Shown here: positions 37,068 through 49,955 of the stretch, piece after piece
How the letters are laid out: each line of letters begins with the position of its first letter
How positions within the stretch are numbered: position 1 is the first letter of the stretch
Assembly: GCA_900596015.1 (NCBI GenBank)
Contig: UVIF01000001.1
Coordinates: forward strand, 762,513-826,512
Source of the DNA: Pseudomonas viridiflava
GTDB taxonomy: Bacteria; Pseudomonadota; Gammaproteobacteria; Pseudomonadales; Pseudomonadaceae
DNA: 64,000 nt
Direction of reading: 5' to 3'
Made by a program: the position numbers and the translations under genes
The notes under the pieces: model-generated
Database searches by the model: none
Told to the model about the DNA's origin: nothing
Seen by the model: the letters and a program-made list of their open reading frames with translations, nothing else

Positions 37068-37979
37068 TCAACCCAACGCAGCTGGCCGCATGTAGGAGAT
37101 CGGTACCGTGCTGGCATCTTCGAACGTGACCACTTCCCAGGCATCATCCTGCTCGAGCAGACGACGCAGAAGCTGGTTGTTCAGTGCATGGCCAGACTTG
37201 TAGCCACGGAATTCGCCAATCAGGCTGTTGCCCAGCTGATAGAGATCGCCGATTGCATCGAGGATCTTGTGCTTGACGAACTCGTCTTCGTAGCGAAGAC
37301 CGTCCTCGTTCATGACGCCTGCCTCGTCCACCACGATAGCGTTCTCGACGCTGCCGCCCAGTGCACGATTGTGCTTGCGCAGGTACTCAAGGTCGCTCAT
37401 GAAACCAAACGTGCGGGCGCGACTGACCTCCTTCACGAAAGACGTGCTGGAGAAGTCGACACTGGCACTCTGGGTGCGATCCTTGAAGACAGGATGATCG
37501 AAGTCTATCTCGAAGCTCACCTTGAAACCTTCGAAAGGCAGGAAGGTGGCGCGCTTGTCGCCCTCCGTCACTGTCACTTCACGCAGGATGCGGATGAATT
37601 TCTTCGGCGCGTCCTGTTCTTCGAGGCCAGCCGATTGAATCAGGAATACGAAGGGTCCGGCGCTGCCATCCATGATCGGCACTTCGGACGCGGAGAGCTC
37701 GACGTAGGCGTTATCGATTCCCAGGCCCGCCATGGCCGACAGTAGATGCTCTACGGTATCGACCTTGACATCGCCATTGACCAAAGTGGTGGACATCGTG
37801 GTGGCGCCGACATTGTGGGCGCGCGCAGGAATCTGCACGACCGGGTCAAGGTCGACACGACAGAACACGATGCCGGTATCCACGGGCGCAGGCTTCAAAG
37901 TCAGGTAGACCTTCTCACCGGAGTGCAGACCGACGCCTGTGGCACGGATAATATTCTTCAGGGTGCGTTGTTTAATCAT
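37068..37979 (-). CDS. lpxC: UDP-3-O-acyl-N-acetylglucosamine deacetylase
   Basis: 303 residues. [20 protein letters not shown] is the family start. Zinc ligands are the His of [15 protein letters not shown] and the His/Asp of [14 protein letters not shown]; the catalytic His lies in [15 protein letters not shown]. LpxC performs the committed step of lipid A synthesis in the cytosol. It follows ftsZ by 112 bases on the same strand and ends at the terminator. The last residues are hydrophobic/neutral (SYMRPAALG), where FtsH-dependent degradation signals act in other species. Confidence 0.97.
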   Translation of the reverse strand: MIKQRTLKNIIRATGVGLHSGEKVYLTLKPAPVDTGIVFCRVDLDPVVQIPARAHNVGATTMSTTLVNGDVKVDTVEHLLSAMAGLGIDNAYVELSASEVPIMDGSAGPFVFLIQSAGLEEQDAPKKFIRILREVTVTEGDKRATFLPFEGFKVSFEIDFDHPVFKDRTQSASVDFSSTSFVKEVSRARTFGFMSDLEYLRKHNRALGGSVENAIVVDEAGVMNEDGLRYEDEFVKHKILDAIGDLYQLGNSLIGEFRGYKSGHALNNQLLRRLLEQDDAWEVVTFEDASTVPISYMRPAALG

Positions 37980-38091
37980 GGCATTGGCCGCTTCAGCGCA
38001 AATTGCGAACTGGTATCAACAAAGGCTGGCGATGATAGCAGACCGAACCTTTGCTGAACACCAATCACCCTAATACCCCTGATAAATTGCA

Positions 38092-39285
38092 TCAATCGGC
38101 CTGACGACGCAGGAAGGCCGGGATGTCCAGATAATCCAGGTCATCCTGTGGGTTCAACTTGGCCGCGGCGGCAGCACCGGCGTGGGCCTGGTTGCGCATC
38201 ACGGTCGGACGATCCAGGTCGCGGTAGTTCACCGACGGTGCGTCCTGGCGAGCCGGCTGCTGCGACGGTGGAGGCGTCTGCGCTGCGGTCTGCATGGTGT
38301 TGTCGATGACCTTCACAGGCTTCTCGATTTTCGCGCCCAGGCCGGTGGCCACGACGGTCACGTGCAGTTCGTCGCGCATGTCCGGGTCGATGACGGTGCC
38401 GACCTTGACCATCGCGTGGTCGGAAGCGAACGCTTCGATGATGCTACCCACGTCGGAGTATTCACCCAGCGACAGATCGGGACCTGCGGTGATGTTCACC
38501 AGGATGCCGCGAGCGCCCTGCAGGTTGACGTCTTCGAGCAGCGGGTTGCGAATGGCCGCTTCGGTGGCCTCGCGTGCGCGGTTCGGGCCACTGGCGCAAC
38601 CAGTACCCATCATCGCCATGCCCATTTCGCTCATCACGGTACGTACGTCGGCGAAGTCGACGTTGATCATGCCCGGACGCTTGATGATGTCGGAGATACC
38701 GCGAACGGCACCGGCCAGCACGTCGTCGGCCTTGGCGAACGCCGACAGCAGGCTGGCGTCCTTGCCCAGGATGGTCAGCAGCTTCTCGTTGGGAATGGTG
38801 ATCAACGAGTCGACGCTTTCGGACAGCATGCGAATGCCCTCGTCGGCGATCTGCATGCGCTTGCGGCCTTCGAACGGGAACGGACGGGTCACGACCGCAA
38901 CGGTCAGGATGCCCATTTCCTTGGCCACTTCGGCGATGATCGGGGCAGCACCGGTACCGGTACCACCGCCCATGCCAGTGGTGATGAAGACCATGTTGGT
39001 GCCTTGCAGCACTTCGGCGATACGCTCGCGGTCTTCCATCGCGGCCTGACGGCCGACTTCAGGGTTCGCGCCTGCGCCCAGGCCCTTGGTCACGCCCGTG
39101 CCCAGTTGCAGGATGGTGCGCGCGCCGATGTTCTTGAGTGCCTGAGCATCGGTGTTGGCGCAGATGAACTCAACGCCTTCGATGTTGCTCTTGACCATGT
39201 GGTTGACGGCGTTGCCGCCGCCACCGCCGACACCGATAACCTTGATTACCGGGCTTTGCGGGATGTTGTCTACGAGTTCGAACAT
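38092..39285 (-). CDS. ftsZ: Cell division GTPase FtsZ
   Basis: 397 residues. VIGVGGGGGNAVNHMV starts the GTPase domain; the tubulin signature GGGTGTGAAP is present; NVDFADVRTVM is the T7 region. A linker of about 50 Gln/Ala-rich residues leads to the conserved C-terminal peptide LDIPAFLRRQAD, which binds FtsA and ZipA. FtsZ polymerises into the division ring at midcell. It sits 52 bases after ftsA. The sequence is uninterrupted and of normal length. Confidence 0.98.
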   Translation of the reverse strand: MFELVDNIPQSPVIKVIGVGGGGGNAVNHMVKSNIEGVEFICANTDAQALKNIGARTILQLGTGVTKGLGAGANPEVGRQAAMEDRERIAEVLQGTNMVFITTGMGGGTGTGAAPIIAEVAKEMGILTVAVVTRPFPFEGRKRMQIADEGIRMLSESVDSLITIPNEKLLTILGKDASLLSAFAKADDVLAGAVRGISDIIKRPGMINVDFADVRTVMSEMGMAMMGTGCASGPNRAREATEAAIRNPLLEDVNLQGARGILVNITAGPDLSLGEYSDVGSIIEAFASDHAMVKVGTVIDPDMRDELHVTVVATGLGAKIEKPVKVIDNTMQTAAQTPPPSQQPARQDAPSVNYRDLDRPTVMRNQAHAGAAAAAKLNPQDDLDYLDIPAFLRRQAD

Positions 39286-39337
39286 GTGCCCTCTCCTTTC
39301 TCTATTTGTGTGCGCCTACCGCTACTGCCGTTTTGAA

Positions 39338-40594
39338 TCAGAAATTGCCTTGCACCCAACGCTTCAGCCGTTCCAGCACCGGAGCCTTGGTGTCATCGCT
39401 GTAATTGCCGCTGTTGCTGATACCTGACAGGTTCAAGCCATCGGACTGTTTCTGCAGGCCATACATCAGCAGGCCCACGCCGGTGGAATAGATCGGGTTG
39501 CTGATGACGTCGCTCAGCCCCCGCACGCTATGCGGTACGCCCAGGCGCACCGGCATGTGGAAGATTTCTTCGGCCAACTCGACCGCGCCTTCCATTTTTG
39601 CCGTACCACCGGTCAGCACGATGCCGGCCGGGATGAGGTCTTCGTAGCCGCTGCGACGCAGTTCGGCCTGAATCAGAGTGAACAGCTCGTCGTAGCGCGG
39701 CTCGACGACTTCGGCCAGCGCCTGGCGCGACAGCTCGCGCGGAGGACGATCGCCGACACTGGGCACCTTGATGGTTTCGCCGGCACCGGCCAGCTTGGCC
39801 AGGGCGCAGGCGTAACGGATCTTGATTTCTTCGGCGTACTGCGTCGGTGTGCGCAGGGCCATGGCGATGTCGTTGGTGACCTGATCGCCCGCGATGGGAA
39901 TGACCGCCGTGTGGCGAATGGCGCCTTCGGTGAAGATGGCGATATCGGTGGTGCCGCCGCCGATGTCGACCAGGCAGACGCCCAGCTCCTTCTCGTCATC
40001 GGTCAGCACCGAATAGGCCGAGGCCAGCTGCTCGAGAATGATGTCGTCGATTTCCAGGCCGCAGCGGCGCACGCACTTCTCGATGTTCTGCGCAGCGTTG
40101 ACGGCGCAGGTGACCACATGGACCTTGGCTTCCAGGCGCACGCCGGACATGCCCAGAGGCTCGCGCACGCCTTCCTGGTTGTCGATCACGTAGTCCTGCG
40201 GCAGGGTGTGCAACACGCGCTGGTCGGCGGGGATCGCCACGGCCTGGGCCGCGTCCAGAACCCGCTCCAGGTCAGCCGTGCTGACCTCGCGGTCGCGAAT
40301 GGCCACGATACCATGGGAGTTCAGGCTGCGGATGTGGTTACCGGCAACGCCGACGAACGCCGAGTGAATGCGGCAACCGGCCATCAGCTGGGCTTCCTCG
40401 ACCGCGCGCTGGATCGACGCCACGGTCGACTCGATGTTCACCACCACGCCCTTCTTCAGGCCGCGCGAGGGGTGGGTACCGATCCCGACGATGTCCAGCG
40501 TACCGTCGGCTGCCACCTCGCCCACCAGCGCCACCACCTTGGAGGTGCCGATGTCCAGCCCGACGATCATTTTGCCGCTTTGAACGTTTGCCAT
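39338..40594 (-). CDS. ftsA: Cell division protein FtsA
   Basis: 418 residues from the ATG at 40592-40594, which has AGGA upstream (an ATG at 40612 is an alternative). Actin-fold ATP motifs: MIVGLDIGTSKVVALVGE, LVDIGGGTTDIAIF and IVLTGGTAKMEG. The C-terminal amphipathic helix LERLKRWVQGNF anchors it to the membrane. FtsA tethers FtsZ filaments and recruits later division proteins. Gap to ftsQ is 14 bases. Confidence 0.97.
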   Translation of the reverse strand: MANVQSGKMIVGLDIGTSKVVALVGEVAADGTLDIVGIGTHPSRGLKKGVVVNIESTVASIQRAVEEAQLMAGCRIHSAFVGVAGNHIRSLNSHGIVAIRDREVSTADLERVLDAAQAVAIPADQRVLHTLPQDYVIDNQEGVREPLGMSGVRLEAKVHVVTCAVNAAQNIEKCVRRCGLEIDDIILEQLASAYSVLTDDEKELGVCLVDIGGGTTDIAIFTEGAIRHTAVIPIAGDQVTNDIAMALRTPTQYAEEIKIRYACALAKLAGAGETIKVPSVGDRPPRELSRQALAEVVEPRYDELFTLIQAELRRSGYEDLIPAGIVLTGGTAKMEGAVELAEEIFHMPVRLGVPHSVRGLSDVISNPIYSTGVGLLMYGLQKQSDGLNLSGISNSGNYSDDTKAPVLERLKRWVQGNF

Positions 40595-40608
40595 GGTCCT
40601 GCCTCTTG

Positions 40609-41478
40609 TCAATTCTTCGCGACGGCGGGCTTGTCCGCAGTCGGGGCGCTCGGTTCACGCCAGCCCACGGCCAGGCCGTTGGCATAGCGCAGGTCGATAC
40701 GCGCGATATTCGTGATCTGGTCTTTGAGTGTCTTGTCGTAAATGGCGATAAAGCGGCGCATTTTTTCCAGCAAGTGGTCACGTCCCAGCAACAGCTCGAT
40801 GCCCGGGCCGGCGCTTCCTGCGCCTGTGGTGAGAAACCAGCTGCCGCGTTCGGTCAGTTCCAGCCGGGCAACCGAATAGCCCAGTGGACGCAACATCTGA
40901 CTCAGCACCTGGTATTGCTGCATCACCTGCTGTTGGGCCCGTACCGGGCCGAACAACTGCGGCAAGTGTTCGTAGTTGCCCAGTTCGCGAGGCGCGAACG
41001 CCTGGCCCTGGTTGTTGAGCAGCGATTCGTTGCCCCAGCGCGCGACCGGCAGTTGCTCTTCCAGGCGGATCACCACCTGGTCAGGCCACACCCGACGCAC
41101 TTCGGCATGGGCGATCCAGGGCATGGTTTCCAGCTCGGTGCGCATGCGGGTCAGGTCGATGCTGAAGAACGTCATGCCGACATAAGGCTGGATGCGCTCC
41201 TGCACCGACTGCTGGTTGATGTAGGCCAGGTCGCCCTGTACCGACACCTTGGTGATCGGGCGATCGGCGTAGGGCATCAGGTACTGGGCACCTTCATAGG
41301 TGCCGAAACCCAGACCCACCAACAGCACCGGCCACATCAGCTTTCTGAAGATGCTGAAATTGGCCTTGGGCAGGCGCACCGACAGTGGCTCCTTGGCCAC
41401 CATGCGGCTGGCGCCACGCGGCACCGGCTTGTTGCGGCCGATGGCGGGTGACTGATGGCGAATCATTGGGCCGTGCAT
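40609..41478 (-). CDS. ftsQ: Cell division protein FtsQ
   Basis: 289 residues. A basic cytoplasmic head of about 45 residues, one transmembrane helix ([17 protein letters not shown]), then the periplasmic POTRA domain ([20 protein letters not shown]) and the FtsQ beta domain ([19 protein letters not shown]). It bridges early and late divisome proteins with FtsB and FtsL. The start is four bases beyond the ddlB stop. Ordinary member of the dcw cluster. Confidence 0.95.
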   Translation of the reverse strand: MHGPMIRHQSPAIGRNKPVPRGASRMVAKEPLSVRLPKANFSIFRKLMWPVLLVGLGFGTYEGAQYLMPYADRPITKVSVQGDLAYINQQSVQERIQPYVGMTFFSIDLTRMRTELETMPWIAHAEVRRVWPDQVVIRLEEQLPVARWGNESLLNNQGQAFAPRELGNYEHLPQLFGPVRAQQQVMQQYQVLSQMLRPLGYSVARLELTERGSWFLTTGAGSAGPGIELLLGRDHLLEKMRRFIAIYDKTLKDQITNIARIDLRYANGLAVGWREPSAPTADKPAVAKN

Positions 41479-41482
41479 GGTC

Positions 41483-43876
<2,394 letters not shown>

Positions 43877-43884
<8 letters not shown>

Positions 43885-44953
43885 GGGCCACCTCCAGGCA
43901 GACGTCGACCACATTGCGCGTGGCATCGGGTTTGGCCAGGCGGCGAGCAGTGCTCGCCATGCTCAGGAGTTTTTCGGGTTGCATCAAAACCTCTTTCAGG
44001 CGCTCGGCAAGCTGTGCCGCGCCGGTTGTCGCTTGTGGCATCAGGAAGGCAGCGCCTTCGCGAGCCAGATAATCGGCATTGCGAGTCTGGTGGTCGTCGA
44101 TCGCGTGGGGCAACGGCACCAGCAACGACGGCAGGCCGGCGGCCGCCAACTCGCTGATGGTCAACGCACCCGCGCGGCAGACCACCAGGTCGGCCCAGCC
44201 ATACGCCTGGGCCATGTCCTTGATGAACGGGGCAACCTGCGCCTCGACACCGGCGGTGCGATAACGCTCGGCGGTGATTTCATCGTGTTGCTTGCCGGCC
44301 TGGTGGAACACCTCTGGCCGGTACTGCGCAGGCACCTGAGCCAGGGCTTCGGGCAGCAGCTTGTTCAGCGGCTCGGCACCCAGGCTGCCACCCAGTACCA
44401 GCAGGCGTGGCTGGCGACCGATGAGGGCCTGACGCGGCGTTTCCATGAACAGCTCGGTGCGCACCGGGTTGCCGGTGGTCCGACGCTTGGCGGACGCCGC
44501 GAAGGTGTCGGGGAAAGCTTCGCAGACCCGGCTGGCGAAAGGCACCAACAGGCGATTGGCGGTACCGGCCACGGCGTTCTGCTCGTGCACGATCACCGGC
44601 ACGCCGGCCAGCCGTGCGGCGACGCCACCGGGGCCGGTCAGGTAACCACCGAAGCCGACCACGCACACCGGCTGCAGCCGGGCAATGATGCGACGCGCCT
44701 GGAACACCGCCTTGCAAATGGCGAACGGCGCCTTGAGCAGGGCCAGCCGGCTCTTGCCGCGCACACCGCTGACATCGATCAGGTGCAATGGCAGGCCGTT
44801 GGCCGGCACCAGCTCGTTCTCGATCCCGCGGGGCGTACCCAGCCAGTGCACGCTGAAACCGCGCGCCTGGAATTCACGTGCGCAGGCCAGCGCCGGGAAC
44901 ACATGGCCCCCGGTGCCGCCCGCCATGATCAGCACGTTGCCTTTACCGGCCAT
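43877..44953 (-). CDS. murG: UDP-GlcNAc:lipid I transferase MurG
   Basis: 358 residues from the ATG at 44951-44953. [19 protein letters not shown] is the glycine-rich lipid-binding loop; [16 protein letters not shown] and [13 protein letters not shown] form the second G-loop; [20 protein letters not shown] is the UDP-GlcNAc site. Peripheral membrane glycosyltransferase converting lipid I to lipid II. Overlaps ftsW by 11 bases. Confidence 0.97.
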
Positions 44954-46157
44954 GGGGCGTCTCCTCGGCGAAATCGCTCTCGCTGAATTCCACCTCTTCG
45001 CTGCCCAGGTGCGAACGGCTTTCCCATTCGATGCGCAGCAGCAGCCCCAGACAGGCACAGCAGATCACCAGCGAGCTGCCGCCGTAGCTGAGAAACGGCA
45101 AGGTCAGACCCTTGGTCGGCAGCAGGCCGACGTTCACGCCGATGTTGATCAGGAACTGGCCGATCCACAGGAACGACAGCCCATAGGCCACGTACGCGGC
45201 GAAATACTGTTTGGCCCGCTCGGCCCAGTAACCGATGTACATGCCGCGGATACAGACGAATACGAACAGGGCCACGGTGCACAGTGAACCGATCACCCCC
45301 AGCTCCTCGGCCAGCACCGAGAACACGAAGTCGGTGTGCGCCTCGGGCAGGTAGAACTGCTTCTGCACGCTGTTGCCCAGGCCGACACCGAACCACTGGC
45401 CACGGCCGAAGGCGATCAGGGCCTGGGTCAATTGATAACCGGAGCCGAACTGGTCGCTCCACGGGTCGGTGAAGGTGATCAGCCGCGCCATGCGGTACGG
45501 CTGGGCCTGGACCAGCACGAACACCGCACCGACCGCCAGGGCCACCATCAGGGCGAAGCGGAACAGGCCCACCCCACCGAGGAACAGCATCGCCGCCGCT
45601 GCGCCCATCATCACCACCGTGGCGCCGAAGTCCGGCTCCATCAGCAGCAGCCCGGCCATCGGCAACAGCACGAAGAAGGGCTTGAAGAAGCCCATCCAGC
45701 TGTCGCGGACTTCCTGTTGACGACGCACCAGATAGCCGGCCAGGAAGATCACCACGAACACCTTGGCGATTTCCGAAGGCTGCACGTTGAACATGCCGAA
45801 GCCGATCCAGCGCATCGAACCGTTCACTTCGCGGCCAATGCCGGGCAACAGCACCATCACCAGCAGGCCGAAGGCGGCGATCAACAGCGTACCGCCCAGG
45901 CGTTGCCAGGTGGCGATGGGCACCATCATGGTGACGATGCAGGTGCCGATGCCGATCACCAGGTAGACCAGGTGCCGGATCATCATCGACAGCGAGTTGC
46001 CCGAATTGACCGCCGCCACTTCCGAGGAGGCCGAGGTGATCATCACCAGGCCCAGGCCGAGCAATGCCAGGCAGCCCGCGAGCATGGCGAAGTCGATGTC
46101 GATACCGCGACCACTGATCAGCGGCGATGGAAATGGCTTGATGACACCAAAGATCAT
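44943..46157 (-). CDS. ftsW: Peptidoglycan glycosyltransferase FtsW (SEDS)
   Basis: 404 residues from the ATG at 46155-46157, about ten transmembrane helices. SEDS hallmarks: NVQPSEIAKV, EPDFGATVV, GSGYQLTQALIAFGRG, AEELGVIGS, and LPFLSYGGSSLV. FtsW polymerises lipid II at the septum with FtsI. Start overlaps the murD stop by four bases. The hydrophilic tail (residues 375-404) is acidic. Confidence 0.96.
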   Translation of the reverse strand: MIFGVIKPFPSPLISGRGIDIDFAMLAGCLALLGLGLVMITSASSEVAAVNSGNSLSMMIRHLVYLVIGIGTCIVTMMVPIATWQRLGGTLLIAAFGLLVMVLLPGIGREVNGSMRWIGFGMFNVQPSEIAKVFVVIFLAGYLVRRQQEVRDSWMGFFKPFFVLLPMAGLLLMEPDFGATVVMMGAAAAMLFLGGVGLFRFALMVALAVGAVFVLVQAQPYRMARLITFTDPWSDQFGSGYQLTQALIAFGRGQWFGVGLGNSVQKQFYLPEAHTDFVFSVLAEELGVIGSLCTVALFVFVCIRGMYIGYWAERAKQYFAAYVAYGLSFLWIGQFLINIGVNVGLLPTKGLTLPFLSYGGSSLVICCACLGLLLRIEWESRSHLGSEEVEFSESDFAEETPHGR

Positions 46158-47500
46158 GACAAGCCCTCCACTGCCTGGGCGAACCGACGCCCGCGCTCTT
46201 CGTAATTCTTGAACATGTCCAGACTCGCGCAGGCCGGTGAAAGCAGCACGGCATCGCCGGGCTGCGCCAGTTCGGCACACCGCTGAACCGCTTCCTCGAT
46301 CGAGGCGACGGTGACTTGTTGAACGCCCGGCCCGGCCACGGCGGCGATGCGCGCGGCATCGCGGCCCAGCAGCACCAGCGCCCGGCAATGACGCTGGATG
46401 GGCTGGCCGAGCGCGGTGAAATCGGCTCCCTTGCCGTCGCCACCGGCGATCAGCACCAACTGGCCGTCGATGTCGGCGCCCAGACCTTCGATGGCGGCAA
46501 TGGCGGCGCCGACGTTGGTGGCCTTGGAATCGTCGTACCAGGCCACGCCATCGCGCTCGCGCAGCCACTGGCAACGGTGCGTCAGCCCGGTGAATTCACG
46601 CAGGCTGGCCAGCATGGCGTCGAACGGCAGACCCACTGCGTGCCCCAGGGCGAGCGCGGCCAGGGCATTGGCCTGATTGTGCGCGCCACGCACCTTGAGC
46701 GCGCTGACCGGCATCAGGTTCTCGAACTCGTAGGCCAGGTACTTCTGCCCGTCTTCCTCACGCAGGCCGAAGGCCTTGAAGTCCGGCTTGTTCAAGCCGA
46801 AGGTCCAGCACGGCATGCCTTCGCCGATCAGCGGCCGGCTCAGGGCGTCCTGCCGATTGACGACAAACTTGCGCGCACCCCGAAAAATCCGGTGTTTGGC
46901 CAGGTGATAGGACGGCAGGCCGCTGTAGCGATCCATGTGGTCTTCACTGACGTTGAGCACGGTGGCCACTTCGGCATCGAGCTGATGGGTGGTTTCCAGC
47001 TGAAAGCTCGACAACTCCAGCACGTACAGCTCGACGTCGTCAGCGAGCAGATCGAGCGCCGGCTCGCCGAGGTTGCCGCCCACCGCTACGCGTTTGCCAG
47101 CCGCAACCGCCATCTCGCCAACCAGGGTGGTCACGGTGCTCTTGGCGTTGGAGCCGGTGATCGCCACGATCGGCGCCTTGGCATGCCGGGCGAACAGGTC
47201 GATGTCGCCGGACAGGTGCACGCCCCGCGCTGCGGCCTGTTGCAGCGCGGGGGTCGCCAGCGCCAGGCCGGGGCTCACGTAGAGCTCGTCGGCGCGGCAC
47301 AGGAACTCCACGTCCAGCTCGCCGCAACGCACCTCCACCTGAGGATAGTCACGCTGCAGCGTCGCCAGTTCCGGCGGCGCTTCTCGCGTGTCGGCCACGG
47401 CAAACGCCACGCCCTGGCGCGCCAGGAAGCGCACCAGCGACATGCCGCTCTTGCCGAGGCCGACAACGATGCGGAAGTGGGAAGAAGCGATCAGAGACAC
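46154..47500 (-). CDS. murD: UDP-N-acetylmuramoylalanine--D-glutamate ligase
   Basis: 448 residues from a GTG at 47498-47500, preceded by GAGGT at ideal spacing; there is no nearby ATG. RIVVGLGKSGMSLVRFLA at the start; P-loop ITGSNAKSTVTTL; ELSSFQLETT; YDDSKATNVGAAIAAIEG; SPACASLDMFKNYEERG at the C-terminus. Adds D-Glu to UDP-MurNAc-L-Ala. Lies five bases after the mraY stop. Confidence 0.96.
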   Translation of the reverse strand: MSLIASSHFRIVVGLGKSGMSLVRFLARQGVAFAVADTREAPPELATLQRDYPQVEVRCGELDVEFLCRADELYVSPGLALATPALQQAAARGVHLSGDIDLFARHAKAPIVAITGSNAKSTVTTLVGEMAVAAGKRVAVGGNLGEPALDLLADDVELYVLELSSFQLETTHQLDAEVATVLNVSEDHMDRYSGLPSYHLAKHRIFRGARKFVVNRQDALSRPLIGEGMPCWTFGLNKPDFKAFGLREEDGQKYLAYEFENLMPVSALKVRGAHNQANALAALALGHAVGLPFDAMLASLREFTGLTHRCQWLRERDGVAWYDDSKATNVGAAIAAIEGLGADIDGQLVLIAGGDGKGADFTALGQPIQRHCRALVLLGRDAARIAAVAGPGVQQVTVASIEEAVQRCAELAQPGDAVLLSPACASLDMFKNYEERGRRFAQAVEGLS

Positions 47501-47505
47501 TCGTT

Positions 47506-48588
47506 CTACCTCAACTTCAAGGTGGCAAGGCCGATCAACACCAGAATCACGGTGATGATCCAGAAACGCACGATGACCCGAGGTTCGGGCCAGCCCTTGA
47601 GTTCGAAATGGTGATGGATCGGTGCCATGCGGAACACGCGGCGACCGGTGAGCTTGAACGAGGCGACCTGGATCACCACCGACAGCGTCTCGACGACGAA
47701 GATGCCGCCCATGATGAACAGGACGATCTCCTGACGCACGATCACCGCGATGGTACCCAGCGCGGCGCCCAGCGCCAGCGCACCGACGTCGCCCATGAAC
47801 ACCTGGGCCGGATAGGTGTTGAACCACAGGAAGCCCAGCCCGGCACCGATCAGCGCGCCGCAGAAGACGATCAATTCGCCCGCGCCCGGCACGTAGGGAA
47901 TCAACAGGTATTCAGCGAACTTGATGTTGCCCGACAGGTAGCAGAAGATCCCCAGCGCACCGCCGACCATCACCGTTGGCAGAATCGCCAGGCCGTCGAG
48001 GCCGTCGGTGAGGTTGACCGCATTGCTGGAGCCGACGATGACGAAGTAGGTCAGCACAATGAAGCCGGCACCCAATGGAATGCTGGCGTCCTTGAGCATC
48101 GGGATGATCAGGGTGGTTTCCACCGGGCTGTTCGCGGTCATGAACAGGAACACAGCGGCACCCAGGCCGAATACCGATTGCCAGAAATACTTCCAGCGGC
48201 TGGGCAGGCCGCGCGAGTTTTTCTCGATCACCTTGCGGTAGTCGTCCACCCAGCCGATGCCGCCGAACAACAGGGTGACGATCAGCACGACCCAGACGTA
48301 GCGATTGGACAGGTCGGCCCACAGCAGCGTGCTGATGGCGATGGCCGACAGAATCAGGGCGCCGCCCATGGTCGGCGTGCCGGATTTGGACAGGTGCGAT
48401 TGTGGGCCATCGTTGCGGACCGCTTGGCCAATCTGACGAATCTGCAGGGTGCGGATCATCCAGGGGCCCAACCAGAGGGCCAGCGACAGCGCGGTCAGTA
48501 CGCCCAGAATCCCGCGAAGGGTCAGGTACTGAAAGACCGCGAAGCCTTTGTAGAACTGTTGCAGAAATTCCGCCAGCAGCAGCAGCAT
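47506..48588 (-). CDS. mraY: Phospho-N-acetylmuramoyl-pentapeptide transferase
   Basis: 360 residues, ten transmembrane helices. [40 protein letters not shown] and [15 protein letters not shown] carry the catalytic Asp pair, Asp and His motif. Makes lipid I from UDP-MurNAc-pentapeptide and undecaprenyl phosphate. The start overlaps the murF stop by one base. Confidence 0.97.
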   Translation of the reverse strand: MLLLLAEFLQQFYKGFAVFQYLTLRGILGVLTALSLALWLGPWMIRTLQIRQIGQAVRNDGPQSHLSKSGTPTMGGALILSAIAISTLLWADLSNRYVWVVLIVTLLFGGIGWVDDYRKVIEKNSRGLPSRWKYFWQSVFGLGAAVFLFMTANSPVETTLIIPMLKDASIPLGAGFIVLTYFVIVGSSNAVNLTDGLDGLAILPTVMVGGALGIFCYLSGNIKFAEYLLIPYVPGAGELIVFCGALIGAGLGFLWFNTYPAQVFMGDVGALALGAALGTIAVIVRQEIVLFIMGGIFVVETLSVVIQVASFKLTGRRVFRMAPIHHHFELKGWPEPRVIVRFWIITVILVLIGLATLKLR

Positions 48589-49955
48589 CAGTGTTTCTCC
48601 CCGCCAGGACCGCACAGTGCCGCCACGATGTTTTCCATCGCCGCGCTGCGTGATCCCTTGATCAAAATAGTGGTAGTGGAACCCTGCTCGGCGCCCAGCG
48701 CCGCAATCAGGTCTGCCTGGTTGGCGAAGTGTCGGCCTTGAGCACCGAACGCAGCGACTGCGTGGCTCATCAATGGACCCACCGCGTACAGCGCGTCGAC
48801 CTTGCCGACCGCGTACTCACCGACCTGACGATGGCCCGCTTCGGCCCAGGCGCCCAGTTCGCCGATATCGCCCAGAACCAGGACGGTGCGCCCGCAGAAG
48901 CCGGCCAGTATGTCGACTGCCGCACACATCGAGGTCGGGTTGGCGTTGTAGGTATCGTCGATCACTCGCGCACCGCTGACGGCGAGCTGCGCTACGGTGC
49001 GGCCCTTGACTGGCTGCACTGCGTTCAGGCCTGCCTGGATACCGGCCAGCGTCACGCCCATGGCATGCGCCGCCGCTGCCGCCGCCAGGGCGTTGAGCAC
49101 GTTATGGGTGCCCAGCAGGTTGAGCTGGACCGAGACGTCGCCGTCAGGGCCGTGCAGCGTGAAGGACGGACAGCCGCGCGCATCGCTGTGGCGGGCGCTG
49201 GAATGAAAGTCGGCCTTGGCGTTGTCCAGCGAGAAGGTCAGCACGGCATGCTGGCCGGCCCGTGCCTGCCAGATCGGAAATGCCTTGTCGTCGAGATTGA
49301 GAACGGCCGTACCGCCCTCACCCAGCCCTTCGAGAATCTCGCCCTTGGCTTCGACGATTTTCTCCGGGCCGCCGAATTCGCCGACGTGGGCAGTGCCCGC
49401 ATTGGTAATGAGTGCCACCTGTGGACGCGTGAGGCCCACGGTGTAGGCGATTTCGCCCAGGCGCGACGCGCCCAGCTCGATCACCGCGGCGGTGTGGCGC
49501 GGCGCCAGCTCGAGCAGCGTCAGGGGCGCGCCCAGGTCATTGTTCAGATTGCCACGGGTGGCCAGCACCTCGCCTTGCGTACGCAGAATGCTGGCGAGCA
49601 TTTCCTTGACCGTGGTCTTGCCGCTCGAGCCGGTGATGGCCGCCACGGGACGGGTGAACGCCGCGCGGTTCAGTGCACCGAGCTGCCCGAGCGCGAGGCG
49701 CGTGTCGGCCACCACCAGCTGGGGCAGCGTCGCGCCTGCAACTTCGCGTTGCACCAACGCAGCCACTGCTCCCTTGGCAGCTACCTCGTCGAGATAGTCA
49801 TGGCCATCGAAACGAGGACCGGCCAGCGCGACGAAAAGGTCGCCCGCAACAATGGCGCGGCTGTCGATGCTGACGCCGGCGAAGCGCGCATCGGCGCCAC
49901 GCACGTGGCCTTGCAAGGCGTCGGCCAGCTGGCTGAGGGTCATGGCGTCAAGCAT
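48588..49955 (-). CDS. murF: UDP-N-acetylmuramoyl-tripeptide--D-alanyl-D-alanine ligase
   Basis: 455 residues from the ATG at 49953-49955 ([15 protein letters not shown]); an ATG at 49943 is a possible internal start. [25 protein letters not shown]-loop [32 protein letters not shown]. Adds D-Ala-D-Ala to the tripeptide precursor, using the product of ddlB further along the cluster. Overlaps murE by eight bases. Confidence 0.97.
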   Translation of the reverse strand: MLDAMTLSQLADALQGHVRGADARFAGVSIDSRAIVAGDLFVALAGPRFDGHDYLDEVAAKGAVAALVQREVAGATLPQLVVADTRLALGQLGALNRAAFTRPVAAITGSSGKTTVKEMLASILRTQGEVLATRGNLNNDLGAPLTLLELAPRHTAAVIELGASRLGEIAYTVGLTRPQVALITNAGTAHVGEFGGPEKIVEAKGEILEGLGEGGTAVLNLDDKAFPIWQARAGQHAVLTFSLDNAKADFHSSARHSDARGCPSFTLHGPDGDVSVQLNLLGTHNVLNALAAAAAAHAMGVTLAGIQAGLNAVQPVKGRTVAQLAVSGARVIDDTYNANPTSMCAAVDILAGFCGRTVLVLGDIGELGAWAEAGHRQVGEYAVGKVDALYAVGPLMSHAVAAFGAQGRHFANQADLIAALGAEQGSTTTILIKGSRSAAMENIVAALCGPGGEKH